A DNA stretch of 57,728 nucleotides from Verrucomicrobiota bacterium (GTDB lineage Bacteria > Verrucomicrobiota > Verrucomicrobiia > Chthoniobacterales > Chthoniobacteraceae): positions 1 through 57,728 of the forward strand of contig VFJQ01000009.1 in the NCBI GenBank assembly GCA_009885995.1. The letters run 5' to 3'. The position numbers and the translations under genes were made by a program. The notes beneath the pieces were generated by a model. The model was not told where the DNA came from, did not search any database, and was given only the letters and a program-made list of their open reading frames with translations. Shown here piece after piece: positions 36,393-44,767 of the stretch. Position 1 is the stretch's first letter. The number at the start of each line of letters is the position of its first letter.

Positions 36393-37661
36393 ATGAGTTT
36401 TTCCCGCACGTTCCTGCTCGTCGTTGCGTTCGCAGCTTGCGCCTTTGCGCAAACACCGGCGTCGAGTCCCGTGCGCACGTGGACGACGACAGAGGGCAAG
36501 ACTTTCCAGGCCGCGCTCCAAAGTGTGCAGGGCACGCAAGCCACGCTGCGTCTCACGAACGGCCAGCTCGCGGCGATCGCCGTCGCGCGGTTGTCGCCGG
36601 CGGATCAAGCGTTCCTCAAGGGCGGGAGCGACAGCGGAGCGGTGCGCACGCCGGTCGAGAAGCGCATCTGGCCGCAGAAGGTCGAGGTCGATACGCGCGC
36701 GATCGAGGTGAAGACGGTGAGCGAAGACCCGGGTCAGCAGAAGTGCGTGTATCGCTCGCAGAACTTCGAGTTCATCGCGCAGGACAAGATCGCCGGCAGC
36801 GTGATGAAGGAAATCGCGCGCGCCTTCGAGGCGACGCACAGCCTCGTGCAGGCGCTGCCGTGGGGCATCGAGCCGAAGCCGCCGGCGGACCTCGGCTTTT
36901 ACCAGGCGAAGTTTTACGTCAGCCGCGCCAACTACATCGCCGAGGGCGGGCCGGAGAATTCGGGCGGCGTTTATTTCAGCAAGGACCGCATCTTCCGCGT
37001 GCCCTTCCAAAGCGTCGGCCTCGAACAGCGCGGCAAGACGTGGTTCAAGAACGATAGCTATCGCAACGACACGATCATCCACGAAATCACGCACCAGATG
37101 ATGCACGACTTCCTGCCGTTCCTGCCGACGTGGGTGACCGAAGGCACGGCCGAATACGCTGAGATGCTGCCGTATCGCGCGGGCATCTTTTCCTCCGCGG
37201 CGCACGAGCGCGGGATCAAGGACTACATCAAGGAGTTCGCCGCGCGCGGCATCAAGCCCGCCGGCCTCGCCTCCGTGCTCGATCACATGTCGATGACCGG
37301 CGAGCAATGGCATACGCAGTCCGAAGTCGGCAGCGACGCGCAGGGCCGGCTCTACTTCGCGTCGTGCCTGCTCGTGTATTACTTCTGCCATCTCGACGGC
37401 GATGGGAAGGGGATGCGGTTCCTCCAGTATTTCGACCAGATGGCCGAGGCTCGTGACGCGTGGGCAAAATTCTTCGCCGACCCGCGAGTGACTCGCAACG
37501 ATACCGGTGGCTTCAGCTACCGCGGCATCGAGTTGCCGAAATATTCGCGCAAAGGCGAATACGGTCTCGAACAGATCGGCATTCTCCTCGACGGACGCAG
37601 CATCGACGAGATGCAGAAGGCCGTGATCGACGGCTACAAGAAGATCGGCGTGCGGTGGTGA
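36393..37661 (+). CDS. Secreted SHD1-like / gluzincin metallopeptidase-like protein
   Basis: A 422-residue protein starting MSFSRTFLLVVAFAACAFA (signal peptide). An ATG at 36360, overlapping the upstream stop (ATGA), is a second possible start, adding 11 residues. Residues about 28-78 are an SHD1-like module (WTTTEGKTFQAALQSVQGTQ, VARLSPADQAFL) common in exported PVC proteins. The C-terminal part is a gluzincin-type domain (DUF1570/peptidase-MA-like) with the zinc motif HEITH (230-234) and the third ligand in WVTEGTAEYAE (E250). It is probably a periplasmic or secreted zinc protease. It is convergent with the ABC-F gene, only 3 bp apart. Confidence 0.85.
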   Translation: MSFSRTFLLVVAFAACAFAQTPASSPVRTWTTTEGKTFQAALQSVQGTQATLRLTNGQLAAIAVARLSPADQAFLKGGSDSGAVRTPVEKRIWPQKVEVDTRAIEVKTVSEDPGQQKCVYRSQNFEFIAQDKIAGSVMKEIARAFEATHSLVQALPWGIEPKPPADLGFYQAKFYVSRANYIAEGGPENSGGVYFSKDRIFRVPFQSVGLEQRGKTWFKNDSYRNDTIIHEITHQMMHDFLPFLPTWVTEGTAEYAEMLPYRAGIFSSAAHERGIKDYIKEFAARGIKPAGLASVLDHMSMTGEQWHTQSEVGSDAQGRLYFASCLLVYYFCHLDGDGKGMRFLQYFDQMAEARDAWAKFFADPRVTRNDTGGFSYRGIELPKYSRKGEYGLEQIGILLDGRSIDEMQKAVIDGYKKIGVRW

Positions 37662-37664
37662 AGG

Positions 37665-39551
37665 CTAGACCGAAGCAGCCGCGCTGATGCGCGCGAGCTC
37701 CTCCCAGCGCGCGTAAAGCCGCGGCACCTCCGCGCGCGCGGCTTCCAGTTTGGCTTCGAGTGCGTCGGCGTCGCCGCCGTGCTTCATGTAGAAATCCGGC
37801 GCGGCAAAGATCGTCTCGATGCGCGCGACCTCCTGCTCGGCGGCGAGGATCGTCTGCTCCATCGCTTCGAGTTCACGCGCTTCTTTCCACGTGAGCTTGC
37901 GGGGCTTTGCGGACGCCGCGGCTTTCGCGGGAGCGGCTGCCGGCTTTGCGAACGCCGCGGCTTGGGCGTCCTGCTCGGCGCGCTTCCGAAGATAGTAGTC
38001 GTAATTTCCGACCCAGCGGTCCACCGCGCCGTCGCCCTCGAACGCGAGGATCGACGTGCAGATGCGGTTGAGGAAATAGCGGTCGTGGCTGACGACGATG
38101 ACGCTGCCCTTGAACGCCGCGAGCGCCTCCTCGAGCAGCCGCAGCGTGCCGAGGTCGAGATCGTTGGTCGGCTCGTCGAGGATGAGCACGTTGCCGCCGC
38201 GCTTGAGGATTTTCGCGAGCAGGATGCGGCTGCGCTCGCCGCCGCTGAGCTGCGAGATCTTCGTGTTGATGCGCTCTTCGGTGAAAAGGAAACGCCGCAG
38301 GTAGCTGCGCAGCGAGATCGTCTCGTCGCCGAGCTTCACGACTTCGCTCAAGCCGCCGACTTCCTCATAGACCGTCTTGCTGTCGTCGAGCTGGAGACGG
38401 TTCTGGTCCACGTAGTTGATCTCCGTGCGCGTGCCGATTTCCACCTCGCCGCGCGTCGGCGCGAGCTGCCCGAGCATCACGCGCAGCAGCGTGGATTTGC
38501 CGAGCCCGTTGCGGCCGACGATGCCCATCCGCTCGCCTTCGGCGAGGTCGAGCGAGAGGTCGCGCACGAGCCAGCGGTCGGCGAGTTCGATGCCGACTTT
38601 CTTCAGCGTGATCACGCGGTTCGCGAGCTTCGGCGCGGGCGGGATGATGAGGTCCACATCGATCTCTGCCTCGGGCGCCTCCTGCCCGGCCATCTCGAAG
38701 TAACGGTTCATCCGCTCGACCGATTTCGTGCGCCGCGCTTGCACGCCGCTGCGCACCCAGAGCAGCTCGCGCTTGAGGAATTTCTGCCGCTTCGCCTCCT
38801 GCGCTTCCTCTGCTGATTGGCGCTCGGCGCGTGCGAGCAGGTAGTCGGTGTAGTTCCCGTCGTAGCTTTGGAATTGCCCGCGCACGAGCTCGACGATCCG
38901 CGTCGTCACGCGGTCGAGGAAGTAGCGGTCATGCGTCACGAAAAGGCACGTGCCCGCGTAGCGCGCGAGGAACTCTTCGAGCCACTCGATCGAGCCGGTG
39001 TCGAGGTGGTTGGTCGGTTCGTCGAGGATGAGGAAGTCCGGCCGCGAGACGAGCGCGCGGCACAGCGCCACGCGCCGGCGCTCGCCGCCCGAGAGCGTGC
39101 CGACGAGCCGCTCGGCGTCCGGTGCGTGGAGATTGCCGATGAGCGACTTGATGCGGCTCTCGATCGTCCAACCGTCGAAGTGATTGATCCGATCGAGCAA
39201 CTCGACGCTGCGTCTGCTCTCGCCGGGCGTGCTTTCGTATTCCGCGATGAGCGCGAGGATGTGCTGCGCGCCGGCGACGATGTTGTCGTGGACCGTCGCC
39301 GCGTCATCGAGCCCGAAGACCTGCGGCATGTAGCCCGTCACGAGATCGCGCTGCCGCGAGAGAGTGCCCGCGTCCGGCTCCAGCACGCCCGCAGCGATCT
39401 GGAGAAAGGTCGATTTGCCCGTGCCGTTGCGTCCCACGAGCCCGACGCGCTCGCCTTCATGGATCGTGAGCGAGGCGCCATCGAGCACCGGCTGCGTGCC
39501 GTAGCGGACGATGAGTTGATGGGCGCTGACGATGACGGGTGTGTCGGACAT
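37665..39551 (-). CDS. ABC-F family ATPase (Uup-like)
   Basis: A 628-residue cytoplasmic protein starting MSDTPVIVSAHQLIVRYG; the open frame extending upstream to 39992 overlaps the divergent LysM gene and is rejected. Two ABC domains are present. The first has Walker A GRNGTGKS (40-47), signature LSGGERRR and Walker B LILDEPTNHLD. The second has GRNGLGKS, LSGGERSR and LILDEPTNDLD. The linker between them has the ABC-F RRTKSVERMNRYFEM pattern. There is no membrane domain. The C-terminal about 90 residues are a Lys/Ala-rich coiled coil as in Uup. Such proteins act on the ribosome (or, in Uup, on DNA), not in transport. Confidence 0.95.
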   Translation of the reverse strand: MSDTPVIVSAHQLIVRYGTQPVLDGASLTIHEGERVGLVGRNGTGKSTFLQIAAGVLEPDAGTLSRQRDLVTGYMPQVFGLDDAATVHDNIVAGAQHILALIAEYESTPGESRRSVELLDRINHFDGWTIESRIKSLIGNLHAPDAERLVGTLSGGERRRVALCRALVSRPDFLILDEPTNHLDTGSIEWLEEFLARYAGTCLFVTHDRYFLDRVTTRIVELVRGQFQSYDGNYTDYLLARAERQSAEEAQEAKRQKFLKRELLWVRSGVQARRTKSVERMNRYFEMAGQEAPEAEIDVDLIIPPAPKLANRVITLKKVGIELADRWLVRDLSLDLAEGERMGIVGRNGLGKSTLLRVMLGQLAPTRGEVEIGTRTEINYVDQNRLQLDDSKTVYEEVGGLSEVVKLGDETISLRSYLRRFLFTEERINTKISQLSGGERSRILLAKILKRGGNVLILDEPTNDLDLGTLRLLEEALAAFKGSVIVVSHDRYFLNRICTSILAFEGDGAVDRWVGNYDYYLRKRAEQDAQAAAFAKPAAAPAKAAASAKPRKLTWKEARELEAMEQTILAAEQEVARIETIFAAPDFYMKHGGDADALEAKLEAARAEVPRLYARWEELARISAAASV

Positions 39552-39632
39552 GGGCGCCCCCTGTCGTGCCGATGGCGCGGAAATTCCACCGCCGGCTTGC
39601 CGATGCCCGATCGAACCGGTAGCACGCGCCAC

Positions 39633-40118
39633 ATGTCGTCCAAACTCCTCTTCCTCGCCCTGCTCGCCGCCCCGCTCACCGTTTCCGCCGTGAATCTCGC
39701 GCAGGAATACGAGCAGGTGCGCCGGATCGCGCAGCGCGACCCGAAAGTCCGCGCCGCTTACGAAGCCGCCGATCGCAAACTCGCCGAGCGGATCGTCGAG
39801 ATCGACCCGTCGTTGAAAGGCTACACGCCCGGCAAACCCGCGCCCGCGCCGAAAGCCACGCCGAAGCCGGCGCCTGCGCCGAAAGTCCGCGGCGCCAAAC
39901 ACAAGGTCGCGCAGGGCGAGACGCTGGAGAGCATCGCCGCGCAATACCGCGTGGGCGTGCCGACTCTTAAGCAGGCCAATCCCGGCGTGCACGAGCGCCG
40001 CTTGCAGGTCGGCCAGGTGCTCATCGTGCCGAAGAAAAACACCGCGCCCACTTCCAGCAAAGCCAAGCCCGCGGCGAAGAAGCAGAGCTGGTGGGAGCAG
40101 CTCACGAGCGATTCCTGA
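39633..40118 (+). CDS. Secreted LysM-domain protein
   Basis: A 161-residue protein with signal peptide MSSKLLFLALLAAPLTVSA. A helical segment (about 20-60) is followed by a Pro/Ala/Lys-rich linker (KPAPAPKATPKPAPAPK), and then one LysM domain at about 88-135 (HKVAQGETLESIAAQYRVGV ... LQVGQVLIVP). LysM binds peptidoglycan or chitin-type GlcNAc chains, so it is probably a cell-envelope protein. The C-terminus is short and basic and no catalytic domain is attached. Its start lies 82 bp from the ABC-F start, divergently, and it converges on the GloVer gene. Confidence 0.88.
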   Translation: MSSKLLFLALLAAPLTVSAVNLAQEYEQVRRIAQRDPKVRAAYEAADRKLAERIVEIDPSLKGYTPGKPAPAPKATPKPAPAPKVRGAKHKVAQGETLESIAAQYRVGVPTLKQANPGVHERRLQVGQVLIVPKKNTAPTSSKAKPAAKKQSWWEQLTSDS

Positions 40119-40133
40119 GCGACCGCAGCGCTC

Positions 40134-41387
40134 TCAGAATTCCATCGCGACGCTGCCGGCATCGGCGGTGCCGAGGAAGTAGCCGGCGCACGCATTATCG
40201 CGCAGGACCGCGATGCCGCGGTATTTCACCGGCTTTGCTTCCGGTCGGAAGGTGCCGCTGATGAGCCCGGTGCGGGTGGTGAATTTCAGTGTGGCGCGGG
40301 CGGCATCGTCGGCGATGGCACCGGCGATCGGCTTCGCGCCGGTGAAGGTGAAGGGCGTGGTCAGCGGAGTGAAGAGGCCACCGCGATCGAAGGTCGCGAG
40401 CAGGACGCCGGCGGGCGGCACGCTCAGCGGCGGCTGGCCGCGCTCAGGCAGTTTGTATTTGCCGCCATAGGCCGTCATCGTCGTCGAGAAGCCGCCGGCA
40501 AACCGCTTGTCGCGGTCGCGCGACGACTTCTGCCAGTGCGTGGTGGTTCCCAGGGCGTTGTCGATTTCACCCACGAGCGTATCGGCGAGGACGAGCTGGC
40601 CGTTCAAGGAGCCGCTCTTGTCGCGGTAAAGAGGGGCGAAAAACGGGAAGGTGTTTGGGAGGCTGATCACCGACTTCTTTGAAAACGCCGTGCCATCCGG
40701 GAGCACGCCGATGATCACGGCGCTGTCCTTTTTCCCGCGGCGCAGGATGGCGAATCCGCTGCCTGCGGGCAGGCCGTCGCCGGCGACGGGATCCCGCACC
40801 TGGTCGGGCGCAAACCGCATCGTGAAATCGCTGACCGGCTGCGGCGCTGCGCCCGCGGCGGTGTAGCCCTGGCCGGCGCGCAGGTTCAGCGTGCGGCCGT
40901 TGTAGGTGATGCGGCCTTCGGTGCCGGCGGGCAGTGGGCGGATGCCCGAAGCATCGAGCGTGAGATGTCCGTCCGGTTGCGAGTAATCCGAGCCAGGGTC
41001 TTTCGGCAGGTTGGCGACGAGTTCGAGCGCGTTGCCGGCGGTGAGATGGAAGACCGTCGCGGAGAAGGACGATTGGCTGAATCCCCCCACGGGCCCAGCC
41101 AGCCCGTAAAAACCGCCCGCGCCGTCCGGCGTCAGGCGACCGTAAGGATTCTCGGCGAAATGGTTCGGAGGAAACTCGAACGAAGCCAGTTCAGTGACGA
41201 TGCCCGACGGGTCGGCTTTGAAGATCGAGCCGTTGCCTGACATACCCTGGCCTGGGAAAAGGACGTTGCCAAAACCATCCACCGTCAGCTCGCGAAAGTC
41301 GTCATTGCCGCTGAATCCAGAGCGCGCGGGCATCGGTGCGAGCAGGCTGAGGCTGCCCGTCGTCGGGAGCTGGAAGATCGTGCCCAT
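40134..41387 (-). CDS. GloVer-repeat protein, C-terminal part (after frameshift)
   Basis: This frame continues the product of 41285-42646. It opens at MGTIFQLPTTG, which completes the repeat GISPGGANDMGTIFQL that the other half breaks off. The remaining about 417 residues contain two more GloVer-like repeats and then a long beta-rich region ending NACAGYFLGTADAGSVAMEF. A one-base deletion in the run near 41396-41406 (GCCGCCGGGCT, plus strand) accounts for the split. With the base restored, the whole protein would be about 830 residues. As it stands, this part has no signal peptide and its own start codon is not convincing. Confidence 0.7.
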   Translation of the reverse strand: MGTIFQLPTTGSLSLLAPMPARSGFSGNDDFRELTVDGFGNVLFPGQGMSGNGSIFKADPSGIVTELASFEFPPNHFAENPYGRLTPDGAGGFYGLAGPVGGFSQSSFSATVFHLTAGNALELVANLPKDPGSDYSQPDGHLTLDASGIRPLPAGTEGRITYNGRTLNLRAGQGYTAAGAAPQPVSDFTMRFAPDQVRDPVAGDGLPAGSGFAILRRGKKDSAVIIGVLPDGTAFSKKSVISLPNTFPFFAPLYRDKSGSLNGQLVLADTLVGEIDNALGTTTHWQKSSRDRDKRFAGGFSTTMTAYGGKYKLPERGQPPLSVPPAGVLLATFDRGGLFTPLTTPFTFTGAKPIAGAIADDAARATLKFTTRTGLISGTFRPEAKPVKYRGIAVLRDNACAGYFLGTADAGSVAMEF

Positions 41388-42646
41388 GTCATTCGCGCCG
41401 CCGGGCTGATCCCGAGCATGCTGCCGCCATCCGGACTGGGCCGTGCGAGTTCCGTGATCACGCCGCCGGCCGTCGCGCGATAGAGGATGCCGTAGTGCGA
41501 GCCGAGGGTGCCGCCCGCGCCATCGCCGGCGATGGGAAAACCGCCATAGTCGTAACTCACGCGACCGGGCGAGGCGGGGAAATTTCCCAGCCGGGTGGTC
41601 GTCCCGACGCCGACGGTGACCACGTAGAGACCGCCGAAGCCGGAGTTGTCGGTATTCACGGCGAACAGCAGATCGCCTCCGCTCGTGAGGCCGAGGCCGG
41701 CTTCGATGCCGAAGATCGGATTGCCGAGGCTGTCGTTGTCCAGATCGACGAAGAGGCTCGGCCCGCTGGTCGCGAGCAGCCAGATCTGAGTGTCGGATCC
41801 ACCGCCGCCGAGCAGGCCATAGATCGTCCCGTCCGCTGTGCAGACGAGGTCGCCGAAGGGTTCGCGCCCCTCCAGCGTCGTGGCGGTCGTCGTCGGCGCG
41901 AAGGCGATCGAGCGGAGCGACTGACCGACCGTGTTGATCACGAAAATCGTCCCGCGGTCGAACTTCCCGCCGCGCTCCGTCGTCCCCGCCAGCGAGCCGT
42001 CCGGCAGGAGCACCATGCGCGCGTCGGGATTGTGCCCCGGCAACGCGCCGCCGATGCCGGTGAACCCTGCGAACTCCTCGTAGCGCCCCTGCGGCGAGAG
42101 CCGGAAGACCGAGCCGTAGTCCTCGCCGTCCGCATCGCGCACGCCGCCATTGCGCGTGGTGCCGTAGAAATTTCCGTCGGCACCGAGCGTAAGGCTCGCA
42201 TCCGGATTCGCACCCGGCGCCGCGCCGTCTTCGCCGGAAAAATCGACGAGCGTTTGTATCACGCCGGCCGCCGTCACGCGGAAGATCGTGCCGTTGGTAA
42301 AGCGCCCGCCACCCCGGGTGACGCCGTAGAAAGTGCCCGCGCCATCGTGGAGCAACGGCCCGACCGGCTGCCGCCCGCGCGCTTCGCTCTGCTCGTCCCC
42401 GAACTCCACGAGGATCGTGGCCACTCCCGCCGGCGTGACGCGGAAGACCGTGCCCTCGCCCTTTCCGCCGCGCTCCGAGACCCCGTAGAAATTCCCATCG
42501 TTTCCAGGCACCGCGCCCGTGTGGAAACTCGGGATGCCCGCGGAGAAGCCGTGCAGCACCTCCGGTGTGAGCACATCGTGATCTCCGAACGATCGAAGCC
42601 CAGTGAACAACAGGACCAACGAGAGCCGGCGAAGGATGGAACGCAT
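41285..42646 (-). CDS. GloVer tandem-repeat exported protein, N-terminal part (frameshifted)
   Basis: A signal peptide (MRSILRRLSLVLLFTGLRSFG) is followed by repeats of about 55-70 residues with the consensus GNFYGxxxxGGxxxxGTVFRVTPAG (for example GNFYGVSERGGKGEGTVFRV, GTFYGVTRGGGRFTNGTIFRV). This is the choice-of-anchor GloVer repeat (TIGR03803) typical of secreted proteins in this phylum, probably forming a beta-propeller. After GGSMLGISP the frame runs into unrelated residues (AARMTWARSSSSRRR...), while the correct continuation is found one base over (see 40134-41387). Either the gene is broken or the base is an assembly error. Confidence 0.75.
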   Translation of the reverse strand: MRSILRRLSLVLLFTGLRSFGDHDVLTPEVLHGFSAGIPSFHTGAVPGNDGNFYGVSERGGKGEGTVFRVTPAGVATILVEFGDEQSEARGRQPVGPLLHDGAGTFYGVTRGGGRFTNGTIFRVTAAGVIQTLVDFSGEDGAAPGANPDASLTLGADGNFYGTTRNGGVRDADGEDYGSVFRLSPQGRYEEFAGFTGIGGALPGHNPDARMVLLPDGSLAGTTERGGKFDRGTIFVINTVGQSLRSIAFAPTTTATTLEGREPFGDLVCTADGTIYGLLGGGGSDTQIWLLATSGPSLFVDLDNDSLGNPIFGIEAGLGLTSGGDLLFAVNTDNSGFGGLYVVTVGVGTTTRLGNFPASPGRVSYDYGGFPIAGDGAGGTLGSHYGILYRATAGGVITELARPSPDGGSMLGISPAARMTWARSSSSRRRAASACSHRCPRALDSAAMTTFAS

Positions 42647-42778
42647 TTGGATCGCCGGGAGCGGGACGCCGCCCGCACTGTTTGGCCGGCGCCGATACGG
42701 CTCGCCCGCGGGGGCGTCAATCGGGCGTGCTTGGAATTGGTGTGGTCGCGCTTTGATCTCGGGCGCGGCGGGGAAGCC

Positions 42779-44767
42779 TCAGCTCTGCCGGAACGCGACG
42801 ACCACATCGCTCGCGTTCAGTTCGGCGATGGCGAAGTCGAGCCGGCCGTCGCCATCGAAATCGCCGAACGCGATGCCGACCGGACCCGCCTGTGGTTCGC
42901 CGGTGAGGTGCGTCTCGAACGGCCCGCGGAAGAGCCCGGCGCCGCGCCCGAGCAGCAGGCTGAACGAACCGGCGGCGCCATTTGCCACGATGAGATCGAC
43001 GCGGCCGTCGCCATCCACATCGCCCGCCGCGATGGCGCGTGCGCCTTTGAGGCCGGGATACGGGATCTTGATCTGCGACGCGAATTGCGCGCCCGCCGCC
43101 GCGCCGTGGCTGAGCAGCACGCTCACGAATCGGCTGGTGCCATGCGCCACCGCGATGTCGTCGAAGCCGTCGCCGTCGAAGTCCGCGACGGTGAGCGCGA
43201 CCGGTTTCGCGCCCGTGCGGGAGACCGAGTGGGTGAAGCCGCCCGCGCCGTCATTGCGCAGCACGCTCACGTTGTTGGCGGCGCTGTTCGCCGTGCCGAG
43301 ATCGTCGAATCCGTCGCCATTGAAGTCGCCCACGGCGAGCGCGACCGGGCCTTTGCCGACCGAAGTCTTAGCGCCGGGAGCTAAGGTGCCCGTGCCGCTG
43401 CCGGGTAGGACGCAGACTTTGTTGCGCGCGATAATGCAGGCGAGATCGAGGAAACCATCGTGATCGAAATCCGCAGCGACGAGCGCGCCCGGCTTCGACC
43501 CTGCTGCGAAAGTCGTCGCGTCGCCGAACGTGCCATCGCCCACGCCGAGCAGCAGCGCGACCGTGCCGCTGCCGCCGTTGGTCACCGCGATGTCGGGGAA
43601 GTTGTCGCCATTGAATTTGCCGAGCACCACGCCGGCGGGCTTTTTTCCGCCGGTGCCGAATGCGACCGCATCCGCGAAAGCGCCCACACCATTGGCGAGC
43701 AGCACGCTCACCGTGCCGTCCTTCGAGTTCGCGGTGACGAGGTCGTCGAAGCCGTCCCCATTCACATCGCCCGCCGCGACGCTGATCGGGCCGAGGCCCG
43801 TGTCGAACCCCGCGAGCGCGAAGCCCGGCCCCGTGGCCGAAGGCGTTGACCCGCTCGGTTCCGGCGCGGCGGCGACGGCGACGCTCTGCGAGAACTCGCC
43901 CGTGTGGCCGTAGGGCGCGATGTTCACATTCGTCGCCGTGGCGGTGATGAAGCGGCCCGCCGCGACCGCCGGAAGCTGCGCGGTGAACGTGGCATTTCCA
44001 AACCCATCGGTGACGACCGGGATCGTGCCGAGGTATTGCCGGCCCTGGCCGAAGCCGTAGAGCCCGCGCACGTCGTTCGCGTAGAAGTCGAGCAGCAGCG
44101 GCGCGCCGGCGCTCGAGGCGATGAGGCCGCTCACGGTCGCGCCCGCGCTGTTGCTCGCGGCGCTGGTGAGGATGGGGAAATTCTGCACATCGCTCGATCC
44201 CGCGTCCGCGTCGTTCACGTCGTTGGGCGTGGTCCCGATCGCGCCGAAGTCGACGCCGATGCCGCTGCTTCCGCCATTGCTGTGGATCGAATTCCCGCGA
44301 ATCACGCCGCCGGCAACGCTGGTGATGACGCCGTCGAACGTGTTGTGGGCGATGACGTTTCCTTCACCCGGTGCGATGCCGCCGACGATCACGCGCTCGA
44401 TCGAACCGAGGAACACGCCAATGCGGTTCGGCATCGCGCCGGAGCCGGTGGCATCGACGCCGATGTAGTTTCCGAAGACGCGGGTATTGGCGGCCACGGA
44501 GCCGTCGAGGCTGAGGCCGGTGAGGCCATTGCCGGAAATGATATTTCGCGCGGCGGCCGTCGGGCCGCCGATCAGCCCGGTGATGCTCGTCGTGATACTC
44601 AGCCCGTCGCCCGTGTTCGGGAGGGCGGCGAGGCCGGTGGCGTCCGTGCCGATAAAGTTCCCCTGCACGGTGAACGTGGTAACGCTGATGAGCCGCGCGC
44701 CGAGGGTATTGCCCGAGATCAGATTGCCGGCCCCGGGGCCGTGCCGCCGAGCGTGAGCCGCGTGCAA
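42779..44767 (-). CDS. Beta-helix/FG-GAP surface protein, C-terminal part (after frameshift)
   Basis: This frame continues 44719-46101 after a single-base shift near 44729-44740 (run CCGGCCCCGGGGCC). The join APGAGNLISGN restores the repeat. It first carries two more beta-helix turns (GNFIGTDATG, GNYIGVDATG), then an Ig-like segment with APLLLDFYANDV, and then seven FG-GAP/VCBS repeats with Ca-binding cores DVNGDGFDD, KFNGDNFPD, DFDHDGFLD, DFNGDGFDD, DFDGDGFDD, DVDGDGRVD and DFDGDGRLD. Seven such repeats make a complete integrin-like propeller. The first about ten residues before the join are an artefact of the shifted frame. Confidence 0.75.
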   Translation of the reverse strand: MHAAHARRHGPGAGNLISGNTLGARLISVTTFTVQGNFIGTDATGLAALPNTGDGLSITTSITGLIGGPTAAARNIISGNGLTGLSLDGSVAANTRVFGNYIGVDATGSGAMPNRIGVFLGSIERVIVGGIAPGEGNVIAHNTFDGVITSVAGGVIRGNSIHSNGGSSGIGVDFGAIGTTPNDVNDADAGSSDVQNFPILTSAASNSAGATVSGLIASSAGAPLLLDFYANDVRGLYGFGQGRQYLGTIPVVTDGFGNATFTAQLPAVAAGRFITATATNVNIAPYGHTGEFSQSVAVAAAPEPSGSTPSATGPGFALAGFDTGLGPISVAAGDVNGDGFDDLVTANSKDGTVSVLLANGVGAFADAVAFGTGGKKPAGVVLGKFNGDNFPDIAVTNGGSGTVALLLGVGDGTFGDATTFAAGSKPGALVAADFDHDGFLDLACIIARNKVCVLPGSGTGTLAPGAKTSVGKGPVALAVGDFNGDGFDDLGTANSAANNVSVLRNDGAGGFTHSVSRTGAKPVALTVADFDGDGFDDIAVAHGTSRFVSVLLSHGAAAGAQFASQIKIPYPGLKGARAIAAGDVDGDGRVDLIVANGAAGSFSLLLGRGAGLFRGPFETHLTGEPQAGPVGIAFGDFDGDGRLDFAIAELNASDVVVAFRQS

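Noticed and set aside
39552..39992. N-terminal extension of the ABC-F protein
   Set aside because: The extension overlaps the LysM gene on the other strand and lacks homology; the Met at 39551 begins the ABC domain as expected.
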